From: a virus
IMG/VR virus record: IMGVR_UViG_3300045995_000532
Span: 1-64,000 of that record
Direction: 5' to 3' (one strand)
DNA length: 64,000 nt
Shown: positions 54,171-61,768 of the stretch, in pieces
Position numbering within the stretch: position 1 is the first letter of the stretch
Layout: every line of letters starts with the position of its first letter
Notes under the pieces: model-generated
What the model saw: only the letters and a program-made list of their open reading frames with translations
Databases searched by the model: none
Told to the model about the DNA's origin: nothing
Program-made: the position numbers and the translations under genes

Positions 54171-54396
54171 TGAACCCCACCGGCGCCGTGTCGGGGTCAA
54201 CCTCCCACGCGATGCCCGCCAGGACGGCCCCCTCGAACGTGGCGTAGCACCAGAACCGGCCGATCGCCCGGAGGTCATCCACGGGCACCTCCACGAGGCG
54301 GAACAGGTACTGGGGGCGCACCTGCACCTGGTAACCGGCCGCGGTCTTCACGATCCACCCACCAGAGATCTTGACCAGCTCGGGGGGAAGAATCAT
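54142..54396 (-). CDS. Hypothetical protein at the end of the tail block, 84 aa
   Basis: The ATG at 54396 overlaps the upstream stop. Beta-rich (ISGGWIVKTAAGYQVQVRPQ, YLFRLVEVPVDDL), compatible with a small tail-associated or accessory virion protein. It is the last gene of the tail transcript. Confidence 0.55.
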   Translation of the reverse strand: MILPPELVKISGGWIVKTAAGYQVQVRPQYLFRLVEVPVDDLRAIGRFWCYATFEGAVLAGIAWEVDPDTAPVGFIKSGGARSA

Positions 54397-54782
54397 ACGA
54401 AATATCCCTGGTTCGTCGTCGAGCCCTGTCCGCCGAACGTGGTGTACGCCAAGACGCAGTCCGTCACGAAGACGAAGCATCCACTACCGGTCATCAGGTT
54501 GAACCATCCCTCGTTACCAGTGAGACCCGCCGCCTCTGCGCTGTTGAACCGGACCGCGGTCTTCAGCGTGTGAATCCCGGCGACATTGGGGAGCACCAAG
54601 AGTTCCGACTCCCCATACGCCCACCCGAAGCACCGTCCGGTGAAGATCCCGATCGTCACGGCGTCGATCACCTGTCCAGGATCGAACGTGTTGCCCTTCG
54701 TGCTGCTTGTCTCGACTCGGATCGTCAGATCAAAGACGAGGCCCGCCTTCGGGTCGAAAGGGGGAAGCGAAAGGCGAATCAT
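54393..54782 (-). CDS. Tail-associated protein, paralogue 2, 129 aa
   Basis: Strand-rich, starting LPPFDPKAGLVFDLTIRVET and ending SGCFVFVTDCVLAYTTFGGQ then NQGYF. It aligns by eye over its whole length with the gene at 55834-56214: the shared blocks are FDPK, GWA, GLTG(N/G)EGWF, VFVTDC and NQGYF. It is probably a small beta-sandwich virion protein; the exact place in the tail is unknown. Confidence 0.7.
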   Translation of the reverse strand: MIRLSLPPFDPKAGLVFDLTIRVETSSTKGNTFDPGQVIDAVTIGIFTGRCFGWAYGESELLVLPNVAGIHTLKTAVRFNSAEAAGLTGNEGWFNLMTGSGCFVFVTDCVLAYTTFGGQGSTTNQGYFV

Positions 54783-55837
54783 CCCAGCCCTCCGACGCCT
54801 ACGCGCTCAACAAACCTGTAGCGCGAAGGCAGAACCTCGATCGTACAAGTAATCTTCTTAACAGTAGCCGTCTGGTAGATGGTCGTATCGTTCGTAACCT
54901 CTCCAATCTGTTGATTCTGCCCAGTATAGATTTCGCTGCCGACAACCGCCAATGTGATCGGCCAATGATCTGTAGAGAATGTCGATGTCACCCATCCTGT
55001 ATCTTGCCCGACGTGACCCCCCGCAAGTTCACCGCCCAAGGCCTGTGCCCGGACGATGCCAGACCTGAACAATGCGCTCGATTGCGGGTGATGGGCATCG
55101 GCTTCGCTTGTGTTGCGCATATAGGGCAGCGATGGTAGCTCGACCAGGTAGGCAAGGTCCGGCTCCGCGAGCGGCACAATGCCTGCATAGTTGTAAGCAT
55201 CGGAGTTCGCTTCCCATTCGACCGTAACACTGACTGGCGAAAGGTTAGTTCCGTATCCGTTTCCCTCGTATTCGACGTCGCAGCCATCGGGGCGCGTCGT
55301 CGGGCCAATGGCATAAACGCCAGCCGCGTCTAGGCTTTCACTTCCAAACTGGAAGTACGAGACCTGCCCTGAACTCGTAAAGAGCGTAGGAGAACCGTCG
55401 GGTTGCCACGTATAGGCCCCAAAGTGGCTTGCGGTCCGGAGTGGCCCGCCATCCCATTGCGTCGGGATTCGCCCCGATTCATCCATAGAGAGAAAATTGA
55501 AGCCGCGGGCCGTGATGTCCTCGAAGGAGGCAAGCCCTAACGAATTGGCCGGAACATATCCCTCCCACCAGAACATGCGGAATCTCCCTGACAAGTATGA
55601 CGCTGTCACGGGTGGTGGCTGCACCCAGGGCGAACCACTCGTCAGTGCTATACCCCTGGACTCATCCGCACCCAACGCGCTGTAGGGCCAGGAGCCAACT
55701 TCGTATGGACCGTCCGCTGCACGGCTCGTGGGGGCTGCCCCGTCCACGTCGTGGAGGCCATCCTTGAACGGGTAGGCGAGGTTCAGGACGTGCGGGCCCT
55801 TGACGGACTGGAGGATCGACGGGCGGTACCTGGTCAC
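54779..55837 (-). CDS. Tail protein, 352 aa (extended cassette member)
   Basis: From the GTG at 55837 the product begins YRPSILQSVKGPHVLNLAYP and FKDG, matching the 72-aa protein at 56211-56429. It then continues with a Trp/Tyr/Gly/Ser-rich beta body (RFRMFWWEGYVPANSLGLAS; HFGAYTWQPDGSPTLFTSSG). Composition suggests a receptor-binding or tail-fibre-like virion protein. It is coupled to both neighbours by overlaps. Confidence 0.7.
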   Translation of the reverse strand: MTRYRPSILQSVKGPHVLNLAYPFKDGLHDVDGAAPTSRAADGPYEVGSWPYSALGADESRGIALTSGSPWVQPPPVTASYLSGRFRMFWWEGYVPANSLGLASFEDITARGFNFLSMDESGRIPTQWDGGPLRTASHFGAYTWQPDGSPTLFTSSGQVSYFQFGSESLDAAGVYAIGPTTRPDGCDVEYEGNGYGTNLSPVSVTVEWEANSDAYNYAGIVPLAEPDLAYLVELPSLPYMRNTSEADAHHPQSSALFRSGIVRAQALGGELAGGHVGQDTGWVTSTFSTDHWPITLAVVGSEIYTGQNQQIGEVTNDTTIYQTATVKKITCTIEVLPSRYRFVERVGVGGLG

Positions 55838-56214
55838 GAGAAGTACCCCTGGTTCACGGGAGCTCCCTGCGCACTGGCGGGCGCATAGGTCACGATGCAG
55901 TCGGTGACGAACACATAGGTGCTCGCGAGTGCAGTGAGGCGAAACCACCCCTCCCCGCCCGTCAGGCCGACGGACTCGGGAAGGGTGAACCGCGCCTGGG
56001 TCCGGAAGGAGAAACCGCCGGACTCAGGCGCAATGACGGCGTCCACGCTGGCGATGGCCCAGCCAACGAAGTCCCCGGCCCAGAGTTCGACGTTGAACGC
56101 GTTGAAGGCGCCGCCTGGTTGGACGCCCGCCGACCCACCGACCCGGGCGAAGCACACGAAGTCGAAGGCGAGCGGCTGCTTCGGGTCGAAACTCGGCAAT
56201 AGAGCCTTAATCAT
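55834..56214 (-). CDS. Tail-associated protein, paralogue 1, 126 aa
   Basis: Begins LPSFDPKQPLAFDFVCFARV and ends STYVFVTDCIVTYAPASAQG, then NQGYF. Paralogue of 54393-54782, in the same order relative to a YRP..PFKDG partner. A duplicated virion component is inferred. Confidence 0.7.
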   Translation of the reverse strand: MIKALLPSFDPKQPLAFDFVCFARVGGSAGVQPGGAFNAFNVELWAGDFVGWAIASVDAVIAPESGGFSFRTQARFTLPESVGLTGGEGWFRLTALASTYVFVTDCIVTYAPASAQGAPVNQGYFS

Positions 56215-56429
56215 GAGTTTTGCGGCTCGGAATAGAAAGTGACGAAGACGCCCGACCGAGGGTCGTCGCTGAAAGGGCGATATGCCCAGTCGGCAGGAGT
56301 GTAGGCGCCGTACTGAGCCTGGGTCACAGGTCCGTAGCCGGAATTATTTCCGTCCTTGAACGGCACTGCCACGGTGATGTTCTTGGCGTCGGCGATGGAC
56401 TGCTCAACCGCGGGGCGGTAGGTCGCCAT
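56211..56429 (-). CDS. Tail-associated protein, 72 aa
   Basis: The ATG at 56429 starts YRPAVEQSIADAKNITVAVP, then FKDG, identical in plan to the first 70 residues of the 352-aa protein at 54779. It is therefore the short member of a duplicated two-gene cassette. Its ATG overlaps the stop of the 32-aa gene upstream. Confidence 0.65.
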   Translation of the reverse strand: MATYRPAVEQSIADAKNITVAVPFKDGNNSGYGPVTQAQYGAYTPADWAYRPFSDDPRSGVFVTFYSEPQNS

Positions 56430-56527
56430 CAGGGCACGAGTTCGCTCGGGATGGATGCGCCCAACCCGTTTACCGCCAGCACCTGGATGGCAGTGGCGCC
56501 CACAACTGGGACCGTGTACGCGCTCAT
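56429..56527 (-). CDS. 32-aa Fn3-like end fragment
   Basis: The ATG overlaps the stop of the tail protein at 56524 (ATGA), and its own stop overlaps the next ATG. The sequence VPVVGATAIQVLAVNGLGAS then IPSELVP matches the last strand of a fibronectin type III domain and repeats the end of the preceding protein (VAARVVAVNTLGESVPADFT). It looks like a detached duplicated Fn3 strand. Confidence 0.55.
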   Translation of the reverse strand: MSAYTVPVVGATAIQVLAVNGLGASIPSELVP

Positions 56528-57438
56528 GCGAGCGTGAAGTCCGCGGGAACGGACTCCCCGAGCGTGTTGACGGCGACGACACGGGCGGCCACCAGCCCGG
56601 CCGGAACTGTTGCCGACGTCTCGCCGGCGGGAACCTTGTACTCAACCACCGCGCCTGCTGTGTCCAAGGTGGTGACAACGTAGCCGGTGATCGCTGATCC
56701 ACCATTCGCGGGCGATCCCCACGAGCACAACCGCGGAGCGCCCAGGGTTCGGACACGCAAGAATACGGTTGCGCCACTTCCCCCTGGAGTGAGGTTGGCA
56801 AACATGTCAGCCGAGTTGACCGCGGTGGTTACTGTGCCGGTGTCTGCCCGGAAATAGCCGCGGTTTCCGGTGGCGTGCGAATGTTCTAGAACAGGAACGT
56901 CCGCAGTCGTGCATTGCACCATCGAAATATCATCTCCGATACGCGCGTCAGTCCACACAGAAGCATCATTCGCAGACGAAGAGATCGCAATGACAAAGTC
57001 GCCCAACGCCGCCTGCAACCCGGGAGTGGCATACCAGTAGGTGTTGACTCCGGCCGATTCGGCACTCAGCCCCAAGATCGCCCCCCACGGCGCGGCGGTT
57101 CGATAAGCGGCAATTATGAACGCGAAGGGACCGCCGGTGGCGGCCGACAAGGGTTGGCTAATCGCAGTTTCCGACGCCGTAGCGATCTTCCACCAAATCT
57201 CTGCGCCGGCTGGCCCTACACCGGCGCCATAAGTTCCCCCGCCACCGCTGATGCTAGCCCCCTGAGTGAAACCGCAGGCAGCAAAGGCGGATGACACTGC
57301 AACCGGTCGGCCCCACGCCATCGCGACGAGTAGATCACCGGCCTGCCACCCCGCCGGCAACGCGATGTCGAGGGTACCAGTCGGCCCATCGGACCAGCAG
57401 GGAGTTCCTGCGCTGACTAGCGTGATCGCAGCGGGCAT
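56524..57438 (-). CDS. Tail protein with C-terminal Fn3 domain, 304 aa
   Basis: Gly/Ala/Ser-rich beta-sandwich N-terminal 220 residues (GWQAGDLLVAMAWGRPVAVS; FAACGFTQGASISGGGG), typical of virion surface proteins. Residues 230-304 (PRLCSWGSPANGGSAITGYV; VEYKVPAGETSATVPAGLVA) are a fibronectin type III domain, which often decorates tails. ATG start at 57438. Confidence 0.78.
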   Translation of the reverse strand: MPAAITLVSAGTPCWSDGPTGTLDIALPAGWQAGDLLVAMAWGRPVAVSSAFAACGFTQGASISGGGGTYGAGVGPAGAEIWWKIATASETAISQPLSAATGGPFAFIIAAYRTAAPWGAILGLSAESAGVNTYWYATPGLQAALGDFVIAISSSANDASVWTDARIGDDISMVQCTTADVPVLEHSHATGNRGYFRADTGTVTTAVNSADMFANLTPGGSGATVFLRVRTLGAPRLCSWGSPANGGSAITGYVVTTLDTAGAVVEYKVPAGETSATVPAGLVAARVVAVNTLGESVPADFTLA

Positions 57439-57439
57439 A

Positions 57440-58612
57440 TCAAACCACCGTCAGGTTGATGGGGGCCGCAGGTGGGCCAGGGAAGAGTGTCGGCGTGGTC
57501 GCCAACGAGCCGTCATCTTGGACGTGGACGGCGAACCGTGATCCGTTCGGGCTGGTCAGGATCGTCGTAGCCGGCGCGCCACCGCCAAGTTCGACCCATA
57601 CGCCAGACCGCTTGGCGTGAAGCACTGAACCGACGATGAGTGGGTAGCTCTCCGGGTAACCTGCTGGATCCGGCAAGGACAGCGCGGTGTCGAGCGTGAA
57701 CGACATGAAGCGCATATTCATGTCGGAGCTCATCGGCTTTCCGGTCACTGCCGGCATACCGGTGTCGCGCCAAGTACGCACCAGAGGCGTGGCCAGGTCC
57801 CATTCAGACGTTCGCTCGACAACCTCATGCACAAGGCTCGCCGAGGAGTAGATCCCTGGATACACGGTGCGGTACAGCCGCCACGACCGTGCCGCGGTCA
57901 GATCAATGGCGGCCGAAAGTGTGACGTTGACGGCATAGGACCGGATGCCGGTGTTCACCTGCGGAGGAGAGTTGCCGGGATCAGAACTGCACGGGTCAGC
58001 GGGGACAGTACCCAGGTCGGTGTAGGTGGTCGTCGGAGAGTTGACGATCGCGATCCTGGTGTACCCGGGCTCCGTGGTGCCCATGCGCCAGATCCGAAAG
58101 GAATCAGCAGCCCCATACGCGGGCAGGTCGAGGACGACCTTCGTGTCGCCAGCCTGCAACCCGATGACGACCGCGGGCCCGAGCGGCGTCTCCTCGGTGC
58201 CCTTGATGGCCGTCAGCCCGTAGTAGTAGATGCCCGGCGTGAGCGTACCGGTTCCTTGGCCGCTGGACAAGCCGGGCATACCTGGAGAGACAAGAAGTGC
58301 AGGTGTGACGAGCTCGGCCTCAGCACTGGCTACCGACTCGTTGCCGAACTCGTCCACAACTGCGTACCGGTAGAAGTACGAGAACCCGCCCTGCATGACG
58401 CCTGCCCCCAGCAGCAAGCCGGTAGTAGGCGCTGGATCCGTCGCCCCGGTATCCGCCCGAACCCTGTAGTGATGGTCGTGAGCTTCTACTGCGGCGAGAA
58501 GCCGGTCCAAAGTCAACCTGTCTAGGCCGGTGAACTTCTGCCCGTCCTCGTTGATGGTTCCCGGGACAGATCCGCCAAAGTGCGACAATTTGAAACGCGG
58601 GGTCAGGCCCAT
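57440..58612 (-). CDS. Minor tail protein, 390 aa
   Basis: Beta-rich Fn3-like repeats (YFYRYAVVDEFGNESVASAE; IYYYGLTAIKGTEETPLGPA; YTRIAIVNSPTTTYTDLGTV) follow an N-terminal helical segment (DRLTLDRLLAAVEAHDHHYR) of the type seen in distal tail proteins. The C-terminus (ILTSPNGSRFAVHVQDDGSL) is conserved-looking in many phage minor tail proteins. A tail-tip or fibre component is likely. Confidence 0.78.
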   Translation of the reverse strand: MGLTPRFKLSHFGGSVPGTINEDGQKFTGLDRLTLDRLLAAVEAHDHHYRVRADTGATDPAPTTGLLLGAGVMQGGFSYFYRYAVVDEFGNESVASAEAELVTPALLVSPGMPGLSSGQGTGTLTPGIYYYGLTAIKGTEETPLGPAVVIGLQAGDTKVVLDLPAYGAADSFRIWRMGTTEPGYTRIAIVNSPTTTYTDLGTVPADPCSSDPGNSPPQVNTGIRSYAVNVTLSAAIDLTAARSWRLYRTVYPGIYSSASLVHEVVERTSEWDLATPLVRTWRDTGMPAVTGKPMSSDMNMRFMSFTLDTALSLPDPAGYPESYPLIVGSVLHAKRSGVWVELGGGAPATTILTSPNGSRFAVHVQDDGSLATTPTLFPGPPAAPINLTVV

Positions 58613-59058
58613 CAGAGTCCTCCAAAACCAGTTGGTCGAGTTTCAAGAACCTGAGCATCCGTCGAGACTTCCTGGCCCAAGTCTTTATATGCGATGCCCG
58701 CGAAGATGAAATGATGTTGTAGGACTGCCCCGATCGAGCCAGACTTGACGCCAATATAGACGTAGGCGCCGATGTAGTTCCCCTTAGGGTTGCGGTGCCA
58801 CTGCCAGACGCCTGTGTTGCAGTCGGGGATCCACCCGCTGCTCGAGTCGTAGTCGGTTCTGATCGCGGTGCTTGTCGCGATCGCGGGCGGCGCCATGAAC
58901 GCGACCTCGAACATAATCGGCTCAGCGATTCGCACCGAGGTCGTGCCCTTTGTGTCGATGGTGTGCGTCGAAAAGGCCAGCCGTGCGGAGTTCTGCTGCT
59001 GGGCCGCTCGAGCAGCGTTGCCGGACTCCTGGGCGACGATCAGGTCGAAGAACCCCAT
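58612..59058 (-). CDS. Minor tail protein, 148 aa
   Basis: The ATG at 59058 overlaps the hub-protein stop. Helical N-terminus (FFDLIVAQESGNAARAAQQQ) and a beta-rich remainder (TSVRIAEPIMFEVAFMAPPA; GNYIGAYVYIGVKSGSIGAV). Position directly after the hub suggests a tail-tip component. Confidence 0.65.
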   Translation of the reverse strand: MGFFDLIVAQESGNAARAAQQQNSARLAFSTHTIDTKGTTSVRIAEPIMFEVAFMAPPAIATSTAIRTDYDSSSGWIPDCNTGVWQWHRNPKGNYIGAYVYIGVKSGSIGAVLQHHFIFAGIAYKDLGQEVSTDAQVLETRPTGFGGL

Positions 59059-61337
59059 CAGGGCGTCTCCCCCAGTCCGCCACGGGACCACTCGGGGCCG
59101 CCCTGAAGAGTGTCGACGTAAGCGATCGTCGTGGAGTTCAACGTAGCCTTGTCCATCGCCCATTTTCCGTCGGGGTCGTCACCGAGCCAGTATGTGGCCA
59201 ACGTGTACTCCCAGTTGCCGCTCGACAGGTCGTTGTTGCTGCTGATGCCCTTGACGTAGTGGACGAACCCTTCCGAGGTGGTGCGCTCGAAGACCTGGAT
59301 CTGGTCGTCGATCTGGATCCCTGGGAACGCAGAGATGATGACCCGGTCTTGGCGGTACGTGAAGAGTTGGCGGACGGCGATCAGGTCGGCCATCACGCGC
59401 GCCTCGCCGATGTTCGCCAGGTGCTGGTCGGTCCATCCGGAGATGCGCCGCATGCCGGTCGGGTTGGGGTTGTAGCCGCCGACCATTGCCCCCAGCTTCC
59501 CCACCTCGTTGGCAACAAAGATCCCCTCACGAACGTTGCGCGACTGGATCGAAGCGTCCAGACCAAGAAGCACCTGGCGCTCGTCGATAGTGAACAAGCG
59601 GTTCGTACGGCCCGGGTTGGGTGCCATTCCGCCGATCCAATTGCCCTTCGACCAAATATTCGGCATGCGCCATTGAGCCGCGCCGGTCTCGTCAATGAAG
59701 AATATAAACCCCACCATATCAGCCACGTAGCGAATCGTGTCAGCAAGACTTTTCTTATCAAAGTTCGCCGCGGTCATCTGCTCCGGAGGTGCCGTTCCTG
59801 TCTGTAGAAAATCACCCCAGACGCGACCCGGGACAACAGCACCCAGCACATCGGTATCCGGGCAAGCCGGAGCGAGAAGGTGCCGGCTTCCGTCGCTGTG
59901 CAACTGATAGGAGTCCGACGGCCAGTAAAGCCCTGCCCACGCGCAGCAGAGCTTCACTATGTCCGTAAAATCCAGGATCATGCCGGGGTTCGACCCTGCC
60001 GGCCCCGGCGTAAGGTTGACCTGGGAAATGTCGGTAACAACATTGGAGCGATTGACCGGGCCCCACGCGGCAACCTCACGGATCCCCGCACGGTACTTCT
60101 GCCCCGGCAATCCGAAGTCCTGCAAGTTGCCGAGCCATAAACGGACCAACTGAACCTCGGCGATCGGACCAATCTCGATGACATGCTCTCCCTCACCGCC
60201 CAAGCCGCCCACCGACGCCACGTATGGAACTCCGACTTCATACCGGCCACGACCGTCCCGCTCGTAGGGCATCCGCGCCCCCCCCACCCAGGCCCCGCCC
60301 ACCTTCACGGAGATGTACGCGTTGTAGCCGGAGCCAACAGTCCAGAAGCGAACCTGCGAGACGGTGCCGGAGACTGCGAAGTCGACGTACTCGTACGCGG
60401 AGCGATACCCCGACGACGCGTTGCCGACGCTGAGCCAATAGCTTGCTGGGTTGTTATCGAACGCCTCCGCCAACGCATGCCCATAGACCCTGGCCCCCAC
60501 GTACGCACTCTCCGGCCACAGATCATCACCGCTGCCGACCGCGGACGCGGCCAGGCGTTCGGTGTTGTTCGTTGTCACGGTCCGCTGAGTCTGGGTGGTG
60601 ATCTTCTCCGACCAGTCACGGAACGTCGTCGGGTAGAAGTCGTCCGGGACGACGGGCAGGAAACTCATCTGATCCATGAGGAGTCGCCCCGTATCGCGAC
60701 AGGTGCACGACAACGTGCCATCAGCGGAAAGCTTGACCTCATCGATCATCCAGACCCCGGTCAATGTCAGGTGCGGATCAACCTCAGGTGCCACGCTGGC
60801 GTCAAACCCGTAGCCTTCAAATGTGCGTAAAATGTTGTCCGGCATCAGCATATTCACCCACTCGTTCGGGGTATGCCCCCAACGTGCGGAGAACTTCGCC
60901 GTGCCGCGGCCCGCCGTAAAATATCCGGGACGGTCCAGGTCCATGTTTTGTGGCTTCTGGCCCAGCGGCAGCGGCGAGGTGTTGTAGAACTCGATGGTGG
61001 CCGACGCGACGTCGGTGTCAGTGGAGCGTGACCAGGAGATGCTGGCGACGTTGGGGAGCTCCTTCGGCGCATCCTCAGCCGTAAACAAGAAGTCGGCGTA
61101 CGTGTTAGTGATGGGCTCACCGTGGGTGGGGTCAATCCCTGACGGGTACGGGTTGAACGACGGTACGTCGCCGCCGAAGATGGCCGGCACCCGGCGGAAC
61201 GTCGACTGCATCGCGAACGTGTCCAGACGCATCTTCGGGTGCTGCACGGTGACCCGCCCGAACGGGCGCCGCTTGCTCCCCGTATAGTCCCCCGAGCGCC
61301 AGATCTTCTCCATGTCGTCCGGCAGGTTGCCCCTCAC
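59058..61337 (-). CDS. Tail hub / minor tail protein with discoidin-like insert, 759 aa
   Basis: The GTG at 61337 overlaps the upstream stop. The N-terminal third (SISWSRSTDTDVASATIEFY) and the C-terminal segment (QDRVIISAFPGIQIDDQIQV; VKGISSNNDLSSGNWEYTLA) match phage tail hub proteins of the T4 gp27/lambda GpL-like lineage. Residues about 330-500 (AFDNNPASYWLSVG; VDFAVSGTVSQVRFWTVGSG) resemble a galactose-binding discoidin fold, likely binding host-surface sugar. Confidence 0.78.
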   Translation of the reverse strand: MRGNLPDDMEKIWRSGDYTGSKRRPFGRVTVQHPKMRLDTFAMQSTFRRVPAIFGGDVPSFNPYPSGIDPTHGEPITNTYADFLFTAEDAPKELPNVASISWSRSTDTDVASATIEFYNTSPLPLGQKPQNMDLDRPGYFTAGRGTAKFSARWGHTPNEWVNMLMPDNILRTFEGYGFDASVAPEVDPHLTLTGVWMIDEVKLSADGTLSCTCRDTGRLLMDQMSFLPVVPDDFYPTTFRDWSEKITTQTQRTVTTNNTERLAASAVGSGDDLWPESAYVGARVYGHALAEAFDNNPASYWLSVGNASSGYRSAYEYVDFAVSGTVSQVRFWTVGSGYNAYISVKVGGAWVGGARMPYERDGRGRYEVGVPYVASVGGLGGEGEHVIEIGPIAEVQLVRLWLGNLQDFGLPGQKYRAGIREVAAWGPVNRSNVVTDISQVNLTPGPAGSNPGMILDFTDIVKLCCAWAGLYWPSDSYQLHSDGSRHLLAPACPDTDVLGAVVPGRVWGDFLQTGTAPPEQMTAANFDKKSLADTIRYVADMVGFIFFIDETGAAQWRMPNIWSKGNWIGGMAPNPGRTNRLFTIDERQVLLGLDASIQSRNVREGIFVANEVGKLGAMVGGYNPNPTGMRRISGWTDQHLANIGEARVMADLIAVRQLFTYRQDRVIISAFPGIQIDDQIQVFERTTSEGFVHYVKGISSNNDLSSGNWEYTLATYWLGDDPDGKWAMDKATLNSTTIAYVDTLQGGPEWSRGGLGETP

Positions 61338-61768
61338 GGCGTCGGCCCCCCGTCGCCGACAGTTGCACTGGACACCGAGATGACGATGGCCGTGATGGTG
61401 TACGTGTGATACCAGTAGCGACCCACGCGCATCTTGTCCCCCGGATCCGGTTTGAACTCCTGCAGCACAAGAATGAGCCGACGCCCGAAATGGTCCCAGA
61501 GGAACAGCCTGCCTTGGCGGTCGTAGACCCAAGACCGCAACGCCTCATAATGGGCAGCATCCTTGATGGCCCCCGTGAACGACCAGCTGGACGGCTGGCG
61601 CATCCCCTCCCACATGAGCACCTGCCCGTCGACGGCCGTCGTGCCCTTGGAGGTGATCGTGCGGATCGGGAACGGCGACGTCATGGCGTGCGGGTTCCAC
61701 GCGAACGTGTACGTGCCGGCCGGCGTCGGATCACTAGGATCCTGGAACTTCCAGCGGAGGACGCCCAT
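61334..61768 (-). CDS. Distal tail (Dit-like) protein, 144 aa
   Basis: The 144-aa product is beta-rich with aromatic strands (TYTFAWNPHAMTSPFPIRTI; SSWSFTGAIKDAAHYEALRS; WVYDRQGRLFLWDHFGRRLI) and lies between the tape measure and hub genes, where distal tail proteins map. The ATG at 61768 overlaps the tape measure stop. It would connect the tail tube to the tip. Confidence 0.7.
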   Translation of the reverse strand: MGVLRWKFQDPSDPTPAGTYTFAWNPHAMTSPFPIRTITSKGTTAVDGQVLMWEGMRQPSSWSFTGAIKDAAHYEALRSWVYDRQGRLFLWDHFGRRLILVLQEFKPDPGDKMRVGRYWYHTYTITAIVISVSSATVGDGGPTP

